In this document: positions 1-5,494 of the stretch, one piece after another
Layout: each line of letters starts with the position of its first letter
Position numbering within the stretch: position 1 is the stretch's first letter
Assembly (NCBI GenBank): GCA_021769025.1
Contig: JAETTS010000170.1
Location: 1-5,994, forward strand
Direction of reading: 5' to 3'
DNA: 5,994 nucleotides
Source: Enterocloster bolteae
GTDB taxonomy: Bacteria; Bacillota_A; Clostridia; Lachnospirales; Lachnospiraceae
Program-made: the position numbers and the translations under genes
Notes under the pieces: generated by a model
Told to the model about the DNA's origin: nothing
What the model saw: the letters and a program-made list of their open reading frames with translations, nothing else
Database searches by the model: none

Positions 1-75
1 TCCCAAAAAAACAGCCGCGGCCATAGCCCCAATGCCTCCATAGAGAAACCCTTCACTGACAGAAATCTGTATCAT
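1..75 (-). CDS. Small hypothetical membrane protein, N-terminal 25 residues (runs off the window)
   Basis: An ATG at 75-73 opens a frame that stays open to the window edge and reads MIQISVSEGFLYGGIGAMAA followed by AVFLG. From about residue 9 the sequence is hydrophobic and glycine/alanine rich, which looks like the start of a membrane segment. A good Shine-Dalgarno (GGAGGGAG, plus-strand positions 83-90) lies 7 nt upstream, and the gene starts 17 bp after the phosphatase stop, so it appears to be the next gene of the same operon. Only 25 codons are visible, so I do not assign a function. It could be a short single-pass protein of the pilus locus or the start of a longer membrane protein. Confidence 0.6.
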   Translation of the reverse strand, partial: MIQISVSEGFLYGGIGAMAAAVFLG

Positions 76-92
76 GCCTCTGCTCCCTCCAC

Positions 93-863
93 TTAAAAAA
101 TCCGAATTACAATGGCGGTAATGTTATCCTTCTCTCCCCGGTATTTTACCTGTTCAACCATATGGTAAAGATGTGCGCCTATCACCCTTTCCCCTGTAAC
201 CTGAGTCGGCGAAAAATAGAGCCGCCACTCTTTCTCCTCCACATGATGCCAGAATCCGTCTGTACAGAGAACCATCACCACCGGTTCCTCAATGCTTCCT
301 GATTTCATATAGGGCTCTACGTCTACATTGACTCCTATGCATCGAAGGATCACATTCTGCCTGGAATCTACAAGAGCCTGTTCTTTTGTCATTCTTCCGG
401 CCTCCACCTCTCTGGCCACCCAGGAATGATCCGGGGTTATCTGCCAGGCCTGGCTGGCTGTTATGCTGTAGATTCTGCTATCTCCCACATGCCCGATCAG
501 GTAGCGATAATTCCATAAAAGAATTGCTGTAAGCGTTGTCCCGCTGGATATACCAGTTCGCTGGTTGCCATAATATAACTCTCTGTTTATATCCAGAATC
601 AACTGCCGAAAGCGGTGCTTTAATACCTTTTCAACATTCGTCTGGACAAGAATCTGAGGAAGCTCATAGTCCGCCCATGTTGCCATCATATCTGCCACTC
701 TGCGGCTGGCCGCCTCTCCCTGGCTTAACCCACCTACCCCGTCACAGACTGCTGCCAGCAACGCCGTATGCCCCTGATTGCTTATACTTTTCACAATCAG
801 GGAATCCTGATTCGTATTCCGTGTCGTTCCTATATCTGTCTGACAAGAATAGATATATTTCAT
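93..863 (-). CDS. PP2C-family serine/threonine protein phosphatase (PrpC/Stp-like)
   Basis: A 256-residue soluble PP2C/PPM metal-dependent phosphatase that hydrolyses phospho-Ser/Thr on proteins. The family motifs appear in order: RNTNQD near the N-terminus (Asp20), CDGVGG (Asp41-Gly42), SGTT (about 107-110), HVGDSRIY (Asp128), the flap segment TPDHSWVAREVEAG (about 143-156), CTDGF (Asp202) and KDNITAIVI at the end (Asp246). All the metal-binding aspartates are present, so it should be active. Its length is typical of bacterial single-domain enzymes, and I see no signal peptide or membrane segment, so it should be cytoplasmic. It follows the FHA gene with 11 bp between, suggesting that it dephosphorylates that protein or other kinase targets tied to the pilus. 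I chose ATG at 863 rather than GTG at 869 because GAGGTGG lies just before the ATG but would overlap the GTG. The partner kinase is not in the window. Confidence 0.95.
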   Translation of the reverse strand: MKYIYSCQTDIGTTRNTNQDSLIVKSISNQGHTALLAAVCDGVGGLSQGEAASRRVADMMATWADYELPQILVQTNVEKVLKHRFRQLILDINRELYYGNQRTGISSGTTLTAILLWNYRYLIGHVGDSRIYSITASQAWQITPDHSWVAREVEAGRMTKEQALVDSRQNVILRCIGVNVDVEPYMKSGSIEEPVVMVLCTDGFWHHVEEKEWRLYFSPTQVTGERVIGAHLYHMVEQVKYRGEKDNITAIVIRIF

Positions 864-865
864 AA

Positions 866-872
866 CCACCTC
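866..872 (-). promoter_or_regulatory. Ribosome binding site that decides the phosphatase start
   Basis: The minus strand reads GAGGTGG here, followed by TT and ATG at 863. The GAGG core is 5 nt from that ATG. The in-frame GTG at 869 falls inside this motif and has no other purine-rich site in front of it, so ATG 863 is the better start. Confidence 0.6.
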
Positions 873-874
873 AG

Positions 875-2560
875 TCAGCTGATGATAAAATCAAAATCTT
901 CATCAGCCAATGTAATGACTCCCCCGCTGCTTAATTGGACAGACTCCATGGGCTGAACCATAATTCCGTTGACAAACGTGTGATTTAGGGAATTGCGGTC
1001 TATGATATAGTAGCATCCGTCTTTTTCAAAAATTTCAGCATGGCATGCCCCGATGGCTCCGTTATCTCCTATGTAAAAATCTACAAAGCTGTCTTCCCTG
1101 CCGATGCGGAAAACATCTTTGTTGACAGTCATGCTCTGTCCTGTTCTGCGACGTGTAATCCTAACCACATGGTGCATCGGCTCTTGCCTCTGCCCTGCAT
1201 TTCCTCCTCCAAGGATTACTGTGGAATGATCATAGTCATTTCCTCCTCCCATGATAACGGTCCGGTTATCATCGTCGCTGCTTCCGTTTCCTGTATAGAT
1301 CGGAGGGAGTTCCGGATTCTTGGGTGCTGGTGATACCTGCATTGAAGCCGGAGCAACCGGCGTTTTCTGAATCGGCGGCATACCCCCTTCCTTTTTCTTC
1401 TTTCCGAAATGAAACAATCCCTTTTTCTTTGTGTCTGCCTGTTCCTGGTTCTCAGCAGGCTTTCCAAACTCCTGTCTGTCCAATACAGGCGCGTTTACAG
1501 CAGACGGTCTCACCACAGGCGGATCCATGACAGGAATCTCCATGCCTGGCACTGCCATGTTTGGTGCTGGCATATTCGGTGCTGGCATATTCGGTACTGC
1601 CATATTCGGCATTGCCGGTATCGCTGGCGCTGCTGGCATGACAGGAGGTTTTTCCTTCTTCTCCTTTCTGCCCAGCCAGCCGCCTTTTTTCTCCGAACCC
1701 TTCTTTTTATCTGTCGGCCTCTCCAGCGGTTCCGGATTATAATGGGGGGTTGATTCCATAAGAGGAGGTGCTATATCCTCAGGATTCACGCGCCCCGCTG
1801 GAACCACTTGCTCCACAGGATTCGCTCCCCCTGCCGGAGCCATATATTCCGCCGGGGCCACACAGCCTGACGAGGCCATATATTCCGCCGAAGTCACACG
1901 GCTTGCCGGCGCCATAGGTTCCCCTAGATTCACACGGCCCTCCGGCACCGCGTTTTTTTCAGAACCCAGAACCTCCCGCCTGCCGGAATGTTTCTTAAGT
2001 TCTGTCCCTTCCGCCATGACATTCTCTATATAACGCTTTAGTTCTTCAAATCCCCATGGTTTCGGCTGATTTAGAAAATGAATCAGCTTGGCCACATAGG
2101 AGACATCTCCGTCCATCTGAAACCTCATATGAGACAGCATGTTTAAAAGAAATTCTTTTATATCCCTGTCCTGAGTAAATTCATCCACCGGCAGATAAAT
2201 GAGCCCTGCCTCCTTTTTATGGATATCAACAAAGATATACTCTGGATCCAGTATCAATTTTTCTGGACTTAACATATACTCTTCCATCTCTTTTACTGCA
2301 TCTGCGATTGACTGGCACAGTTTCAGCACTGCCTCCCGCTCCATCTCCTTTGAAAGAAACAGATTCAGCGGGATTCGGGAAGTAACTGGAAATTTCAGAA
2401 ACTGATCCATATCTCTTTGCAGAAAAGACGGCCGCAGAAGTCCCACCATCTCATTGCTCTGAAGCATCCCCTTTGCAAAAGAATCAATATGCTCTTCCAA
2501 ACCGAGATGATACACCAACATTGTTTCTGTTCCCTGGCTTTCATATGTAAAATTGTCCAT
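875..2560 (-). CDS. DUF6382-linker-FHA domain protein
   Basis: A 561-residue protein in three parts. Residues 1 to about 180 resemble the domain I know as DUF6382, which in Clostridia precedes FHA domains in pilus loci (landmarks LLRPSF at 41-46, EEYMLSPEKLILDPEYIFVD at about 93-112). Its function is unknown. Residues about 185-460 are a low-complexity Ala/Pro/Met linker with two tandem repeat arrays, two Lys-rich stretches (about 284-304 and 378-391) and a duplicated TVI(M/L)GGGN motif at 434-441 and 447-454. Residues about 462-561 are an FHA domain, a phosphothreonine-binding fold, with FRIGRE (484-489), HAEI (507-510) and an NHTFVNG end (526-532). The usual Ser-Arg before the FHA His is replaced by Gly-Ala. 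No membrane segment is evident, so it is probably cytoplasmic. ATG at 2560 has AAAGGGGG 7 nt upstream. The phosphatase gene follows closely. I infer a role in phospho-signalling to the pilus machine. The FHA call is firm; the DUF6382 label comes from memory. Confidence 0.88.
   Translation of the reverse strand: MDNFTYESQGTETMLVYHLGLEEHIDSFAKGMLQSNEMVGLLRPSFLQRDMDQFLKFPVTSRIPLNLFLSKEMEREAVLKLCQSIADAVKEMEEYMLSPEKLILDPEYIFVDIHKKEAGLIYLPVDEFTQDRDIKEFLLNMLSHMRFQMDGDVSYVAKLIHFLNQPKPWGFEELKRYIENVMAEGTELKKHSGRREVLGSEKNAVPEGRVNLGEPMAPASRVTSAEYMASSGCVAPAEYMAPAGGANPVEQVVPAGRVNPEDIAPPLMESTPHYNPEPLERPTDKKKGSEKKGGWLGRKEKKEKPPVMPAAPAIPAMPNMAVPNMPAPNMPAPNMAVPGMEIPVMDPPVVRPSAVNAPVLDRQEFGKPAENQEQADTKKKGLFHFGKKKKEGGMPPIQKTPVAPASMQVSPAPKNPELPPIYTGNGSSDDDNRTVIMGGGNDYDHSTVILGGGNAGQRQEPMHHVVRITRRRTGQSMTVNKDVFRIGREDSFVDFYIGDNGAIGACHAEIFEKDGCYYIIDRNSLNHTFVNGIMVQPMESVQLSSGGVITLADEDFDFIIS
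1541..1615 (-). repeat. Five tandem 15-bp units in the FHA protein linker
   Basis: Five consecutive 15-bp units occupy 1541-1555, 1556-1570, 1571-1585, 1586-1600 and 1601-1615, each beginning CAT on the plus strand (for example CATATTCGGTGCTGG). On the coding strand they encode the pentapeptides AMPNM, AVPNM, PAPNM, PAPNM and AVPGM (residues 316-340). The units are in frame and nearly identical in DNA, so copy number could change by slippage or recombination without breaking the frame. The repeat probably acts as a flexible Pro-rich spacer. Confidence 0.85.
1763..1939 (-). repeat. Degenerate tandem 36-bp (12-residue) repeats in the FHA protein linker
   Basis: A 36-bp period is clear on the plus strand at 1839-1874, 1875-1910 and 1911-1946. 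The first two units share their first 16 bases (GCCATATATTCCGCCG) and 28 of 36 positions overall by my count. In protein the array reads GRVNLGEPMAPA, SRVTSAEYMASS, GCVAPAEYMAPA, GGANPVEQVVPA and a partial GRVNPEDIAPP (residues 208-266). The last units have drifted further. This array is distinct from the pentapeptide array further along the same linker. Confidence 0.8.
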
Positions 2561-2567
2561 AAATAGA

Positions 2568-2575
2568 CCCCCTTT
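2568..2575 (-). promoter_or_regulatory. Ribosome binding site of the FHA gene, overlapping the duplicated insertion target
   Basis: The minus strand reads AAAGGGGG, 7 nt before ATG 2560. Its first five bases (AAAGG, positions 2575-2571) belong to the 10-bp target duplication of the element at 2581-2703. The element therefore sits immediately upstream of an intact Shine-Dalgarno that the duplication preserved. Confidence 0.7.
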
Positions 2576-2580
2576 CCATC
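2571..2580. repeat. Target-site duplication, copy 1
   Basis: CCTTTCCATC directly abuts the low-coordinate end of the element at 2581-2703. An identical copy in the same orientation abuts its other end at 2704-2713. A perfect 10-bp direct repeat touching both ends of a perfect inverted repeat is the classic mark of transposition. Confidence 0.85.
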
Positions 2581-2703
2581 CAATGTCATTTCGTTAACGT
2601 TTGATTGCCAGAGATAACGTAGCCTGAGGAGGGAATCCCATTGTCTTCTCAGGCGGCTCCTTCACGATTTCTCAAACAGCTAAAACGAAACTTAATGACA
2701 TTG
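2581..2703. mobile_element. 123-bp MITE-like non-autonomous insertion element
   Basis: The segment begins CAATGTCATT (2581-2590) and ends AATGACATTG (2694-2703), perfect 10-bp terminal inverted repeats. Beyond these the match is only partial, 18 of 27 positions by my ungapped count. It is flanked on both sides by the direct repeat CCTTTCCATC. It has no coding capacity for a transposase, so it would depend on an enzyme supplied elsewhere. The interior holds a short hairpin (2622-2654). A 10-bp duplication fits IS4-family elements of the IS231 group, which make 10-12 bp duplications, but other families can make similar lengths, so the parent family is a guess. It lies between the WG-repeat and FHA genes. 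Removing it with one duplication copy (133 bp) leaves a 31-bp gap. The rest of the 164-bp gap holds no gene. Confidence 0.8.
2622..2654. other. Hairpin inside the inserted element
   Basis: GCCTGAG (2622-2628) and CTCAGGC (2648-2654) are perfect 7-bp complements. Two further pairs (2630-2646 and 2631-2645) are possible after one mismatch, leaving a 13-nt loop. In operon mRNA this could fold between the WG-repeat and FHA cistrons. No run of U follows on the minus strand, so it is not a convincing intrinsic terminator. It could affect mRNA processing or stability, which is inference. Confidence 0.5.
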
Positions 2704-2713
2704 CCTTTCCATC
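2704..2713. repeat. Target-site duplication, copy 2
   Basis: CCTTTCCATC is identical to 2571-2580 and abuts the high-coordinate inverted repeat of the element. It lies 11 bp from the stop codon of the WG-repeat gene. Confidence 0.85.
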
Positions 2714-2724
2714 TGTACCAATCG

Positions 2725-4023
2725 TTATTTCATATTCAATTTGATCATAGACCAGTATGTCCCATATTTCACCGGGGCAACCCCCTGTATAAAATTCCCT
2801 GCATCTGAGAAATCATCGGCAATCACCAAATGGTTTTCTTCGTCTATGTACCCCCATCCGTTTCCTGTGTCCACCGGTGCCAGCCCTCCGGAAAAGGACT
2901 TGGCGTTCTCGTACTGGGGCTCAATCACATAACTCCCGTCTGTACCTATAAATCCCCATTTTCCGCCCTTCTTTACAGCAGCAGCCTCCTTTTCTATGAA
3001 CGGAAACGCATCCTCATATCCCCCGTCTCCAATGGTTTCTCCCTTCTCGTTTACCAGATGATAGGTATCTCCCTGTTTCACAAACAAAAGCGTCCCCTCT
3101 ACACAGCCGTAACCATATTCATCTGTCTTCACGTCATCGTAGATAAAATCCGTAACCAGCTCAAATTTTTCATTGATTAACGCCCACCGTTCCCCTTGCT
3201 TCACCGCCGCGATTCCATTTTTCATAACTGTGGCGCCATCCCAGGAAAAGGGGGATATCTCTTCAAACCTTCCATTCAGATACCCATATTTTCCATTTAC
3301 CTTGGCCGGAGCAATGTCGTCCTCCAAAACACCTAGTGCTTCTATCTGTTGTCCTTCCTGTGGTACTTCCACACGGTATCCGTCCTCATCCCCATAGTAA
3401 TACTCCCCGTCTTTTTCCATGGGTACCATCTCTCCATCGCTTGACAATGGCCCGACCCAGCTGTTAGCGCCTCTTATCTTGGCCTGCCCTTCTTTGCTTA
3501 GAAGGCCATAATTTCCATTCTGGATAAACACCGCACTGTCATTCCGAATTGCCAGTATCTCATCATACGTTTTATACAGATCCTTATAGGTGTATCTCAA
3601 TTGGTCATAGCGCGCCTTCAACTGTTCATCCTCTTTATGCTCCTTTAATGCCTTTTTAAGCAGTGTGATGGCATCCTCATTGCGATTCCTCTCCATATAA
3701 AAATCTGCCAGAAGGATGGAAACACTGACGGGATATCCATTGGCTTCATTGATGGAATTGCAGCGGTTGATGAAAGAAGACTCATCACCAATAGCAAGAT
3801 AATCCACCGCGATCCTGGTCTGAATGTCAATGGATTTTGGATTATAAGCCAAGGCATTTTTATAAGCTTCCATTGCCTTTATATAAATTTTTTCCTCTTC
3901 ATAATGTTCTGCCTCTGCAATCAGCCTGTTGTACTCCGCTGGTTTCTCCACCAATCCTTTTCCTGTGACATACCATCCAAGTACACATAAGCTTACCATT
4001 GCCAATAACATAGCCCTTTTCAT
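2725..4023 (-). CDS. Membrane-anchored TPR and WG-repeat protein
   Basis: A 432-residue protein. Residues 1-20 (MKRAMLLAMVSLCVLGWYVT) form a short basic start and a hydrophobic stretch, either a membrane anchor or a signal peptide. I see no good signal peptidase site or lipobox. Residues about 32-130 look like TPR helices (AEAEHYEEEKIYIKAMEAYKNAL at about 36-58, and a further pair at about 101-128). From about 165 to the C-terminus there are degenerate WG repeats, seen as NGKYGYL (243-249), GERWALI (277-283), GGKWGFIGTDGSYVIEPQYE (353-372) and GNGWGYIDEE (387-396), often followed by GLAPV or GVAPV. WG repeats are probably beta-rich binding modules of uncertain ligand, and TPRs bind proteins. 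If anchored as predicted, the bulk faces outside the cytoplasmic membrane. AAAGGAG lies 8 nt before ATG 4023, and the peptidase gene ends 13 bp upstream. I infer an accessory role in pilus assembly from position only. Confidence 0.85.
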   Translation of the reverse strand: MKRAMLLAMVSLCVLGWYVTGKGLVEKPAEYNRLIAEAEHYEEEKIYIKAMEAYKNALAYNPKSIDIQTRIAVDYLAIGDESSFINRCNSINEANGYPVSVSILLADFYMERNRNEDAITLLKKALKEHKEDEQLKARYDQLRYTYKDLYKTYDEILAIRNDSAVFIQNGNYGLLSKEGQAKIRGANSWVGPLSSDGEMVPMEKDGEYYYGDEDGYRVEVPQEGQQIEALGVLEDDIAPAKVNGKYGYLNGRFEEISPFSWDGATVMKNGIAAVKQGERWALINEKFELVTDFIYDDVKTDEYGYGCVEGTLLFVKQGDTYHLVNEKGETIGDGGYEDAFPFIEKEAAAVKKGGKWGFIGTDGSYVIEPQYENAKSFSGGLAPVDTGNGWGYIDEENHLVIADDFSDAGNFIQGVAPVKYGTYWSMIKLNMK

Positions 4024-4036
4024 CTTTTGTACTCCT

Positions 4037-4669
4037 TTAACATCCCATTAGTATTGTAATGATTGTCCCTACTGCCACAAATGGCGCAAACGGGATCTCC
4101 GAATGAGGGGAAGCCTTTTTTGCAATCAAAGCTGCCACTCCGGTTAACACCGTTAGAGTCAGCGTAATGATCAGGCTGCTCATGAGCACCTGAAATCCCA
4201 GATAATATCCCACAACGCCTATGAGCTTCACATCCCCCATGCCGATTCCCTTTTTCATAAGGATTCCCGGAAGAAGGAACAAAAGCCCCCCGCCTGCCAG
4301 CCCTATAAGAGCTGATACAATGATTTCAAAGCACAGTTCTGGAAAACAGACGCACTCGCCAATTAAAAGCACAGTTCTTGTTCCAACCATAGCTAAAAGC
4401 GCCCGGTTGGGTATGATCTTTTTCTTGGCATCGAAAAAGGCCAGCAAAAGCAAACCATACATCAACAGCCAGTATCGAATCATCTTAAGCAGATGGTACT
4501 CATAGAGAGCCATAAACCAATATCCTGTTCCGAAGATGACCGTACAGGCCACGGCCAAAAAAACCATCGTTCCCCTGCTTATGAGCATCCAGCGCCTTAA
4601 TTGATATCTTCCAAAGAAGATTCCAAGTCCCAATCCCAATCCTGCGCAGGCAAGCGTCAGTCTCTCCAT
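4037..4669 (-). CDS. Prepilin peptidase, A24 family (TadV/CpaA-like)
   Basis: A 210-residue polytopic membrane protein, mostly hydrophobic helices. It carries the two catalytic aspartates of the A24 aspartic peptidases: Asp80 in FFDAKKKIIPN and Asp146 in the GIGMGDVKL (GxGD) motif. A further family-like segment, EIPFAPF, lies at 191-197. The enzyme should cleave the short leader of prepilins and pseudopilins at the cytoplasmic face of the membrane. There is no N-terminal Cys-rich methyltransferase domain, so it resembles stand-alone TadV/CpaA enzymes rather than PilD. About 70 residues precede the catalytic part and appear to form two extra N-terminal membrane helices (about 5-20 and 34-55). 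The start overlaps the TadE-like gene by 13 bp, suggesting translational coupling, and a G-rich site (GGGGGAC) precedes ATG 4669. A likely substrate is the adjacent TadE-like protein. Confidence 0.93.
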   Translation of the reverse strand: MERLTLACAGLGLGLGIFFGRYQLRRWMLISRGTMVFLAVACTVIFGTGYWFMALYEYHLLKMIRYWLLMYGLLLLAFFDAKKKIIPNRALLAMVGTRTVLLIGECVCFPELCFEIIVSALIGLAGGGLLFLLPGILMKKGIGMGDVKLIGVVGYYLGFQVLMSSLIITLTLTVLTGVAALIAKKASPHSEIPFAPFVAVGTIITILMGC

Positions 4670-5481
4670 GGCCGTCCCCCTGTCTCAGAGCCCCATGCCT
4701 TTGTGGAGGCTGTCTGAATAAAATGAAACTGGAATTTGTTAAACCACGGATATTCCACCTTCATGGTATAGGAAACCTGTACCGTGATGGTTTTTCCATC
4801 ATTAAACAGCGTACTTCCTGTAAAATTAAGCCCGTTTATTCCATTTACAACGCCAAGAGACTCCAGAATATCTTTGCCCTTTGCATTGGTTCCATACAAG
4901 TCCACCTGCTTTTTCACCAGAGCTTTGCTGATAGGCGCTGCAATCACATAGCTTTTGGCCGCACTTAAGGCCCCGTCTTTCGCCACAGATCCCAGCCCTT
5001 TTAAGATAGCCTTTGGATCACTAAAGTACTCGCTTCCTGTGTCAACCATGGTGTTGGCCGCTGATACCATATGGTTGAATTCTTCCTGTGTCACATCATT
5101 GACATTTTGTACAGAATCCAAAGCGGCTTCCAAATCCCCATTCTGGGGAACCGCCTGAACCGTACTCACAATATGGTCCGTCCCCTGATCTACTGCATCA
5201 TAAAGCTTTACTACCGTGTCGATCACATTGTCCGTGCTTTTCTTAAATTCTCCGGCCTCTCCATGAATTCTTCCGCTGTCCTCCATGATGCCTGTCTTAC
5301 TGACCAGATAGCAATATGCGGAAAATTCCTTTGCTGCTTGTGTAATCCCCTGCTGGATGATCATCTGGGCGCGGATAAAGCTTCCTACTGTCACGATGGA
5401 TGCATATCCAAATATAAAGATCACCAGCACAATTGTGGCCTCCACAGTGAGAGACCCTCTCTGTTTTTTATCCTCCGTCAT
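4657..5481 (-). CDS. TadE-like pseudopilin (minor pilus protein)
   Basis: A 274-residue protein beginning MTEDKKQRGSLTVEATIVLV. This is a prepilin-type motif: a short charged leader ending in Gly9, then SLTVE with Glu at position +5 of the predicted mature protein, and a hydrophobic stretch to about residue 36. Processing after Gly9 by the neighbouring peptidase would leave 265 residues. The first part of the mature protein, with an AQMIIQQGITQAAKEFSAY helix (38-56), is typical of TadE-like proteins. Residues about 60-200 are polar and probably helical and make it longer than many TadE proteins. The C-terminal part has beta-like strands (KTITVQVSYTMKVEYP, 230-245) and the ending QTASTKAWGSE that I associate with the family in Clostridia. 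Start ATG 5481 follows AGAGG and lies 13 bp after the upstream stop. Its expected role is a membrane-anchored minor component of a Tad pilus, with the C-terminal part outside. Confidence 0.85.
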   Translation of the reverse strand: MTEDKKQRGSLTVEATIVLVIFIFGYASIVTVGSFIRAQMIIQQGITQAAKEFSAYCYLVSKTGIMEDSGRIHGEAGEFKKSTDNVIDTVVKLYDAVDQGTDHIVSTVQAVPQNGDLEAALDSVQNVNDVTQEEFNHMVSAANTMVDTGSEYFSDPKAILKGLGSVAKDGALSAAKSYVIAAPISKALVKKQVDLYGTNAKGKDILESLGVVNGINGLNFTGSTLFNDGKTITVQVSYTMKVEYPWFNKFQFHFIQTASTKAWGSETGGRPWRD

Positions 5482-5494
5482 CTCTTCATCCTCT

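Noticed and set aside
93..869. GTG at 869 as the phosphatase start (258 residues)
   Set aside because: The Shine-Dalgarno GAGGTGG overlaps that codon, while ATG at 863 has it just upstream.
1409..1753. Overlapping plus-strand reading frames across the FHA linker
   Set aside because: They are antisense images of the repeats (Gly/Phe/Ile-rich or His/Arg/Trp-rich low complexity) with no recognisable domain, opposite a well-supported gene.
1541..1946. CRISPR-like array
   Set aside because: The repeats are contiguous with no spacers, keep the reading frame and encode protein repeats.
2594..2641. Tiny minus-strand frame within the element (ATG 2641 to TAA 2594, 15 codons)
   Set aside because: The purine-rich stretch before the ATG is weak or badly spaced, and the length is within chance expectation.
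2622..2654. Intrinsic terminator between the WG-repeat and FHA genes
   Set aside because: The stem is only 7 bp plus two possible pairs, and on the minus strand it is followed by TACGTTATC, not a T tract. It belongs to the inserted element.
2677..2713. Mini reading frame made by the insertion: the duplicated GGAAAGG is followed by CAATG at the element end
   Set aside because: The spacing from AAAGG to ATG is only 2 nt and the frame ends after 9 codons, so it is probably incidental.
2581..2724. Promoter for the FHA gene inside the 164-bp gap
   Set aside because: I looked on the minus strand for TTGACA-like and TATAAT-like pairs at 16-18 bp spacing and found none convincing. TTGAGA and GACAAT are too far apart.
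3960..4023. Lipoprotein signal in the WG-repeat protein (Cys13)
   Set aside because: The residues before Cys13 are VSL. Leu at -1 does not fit the Gly/Ala/Ser required there, so an anchor or ordinary signal peptide is more likely.
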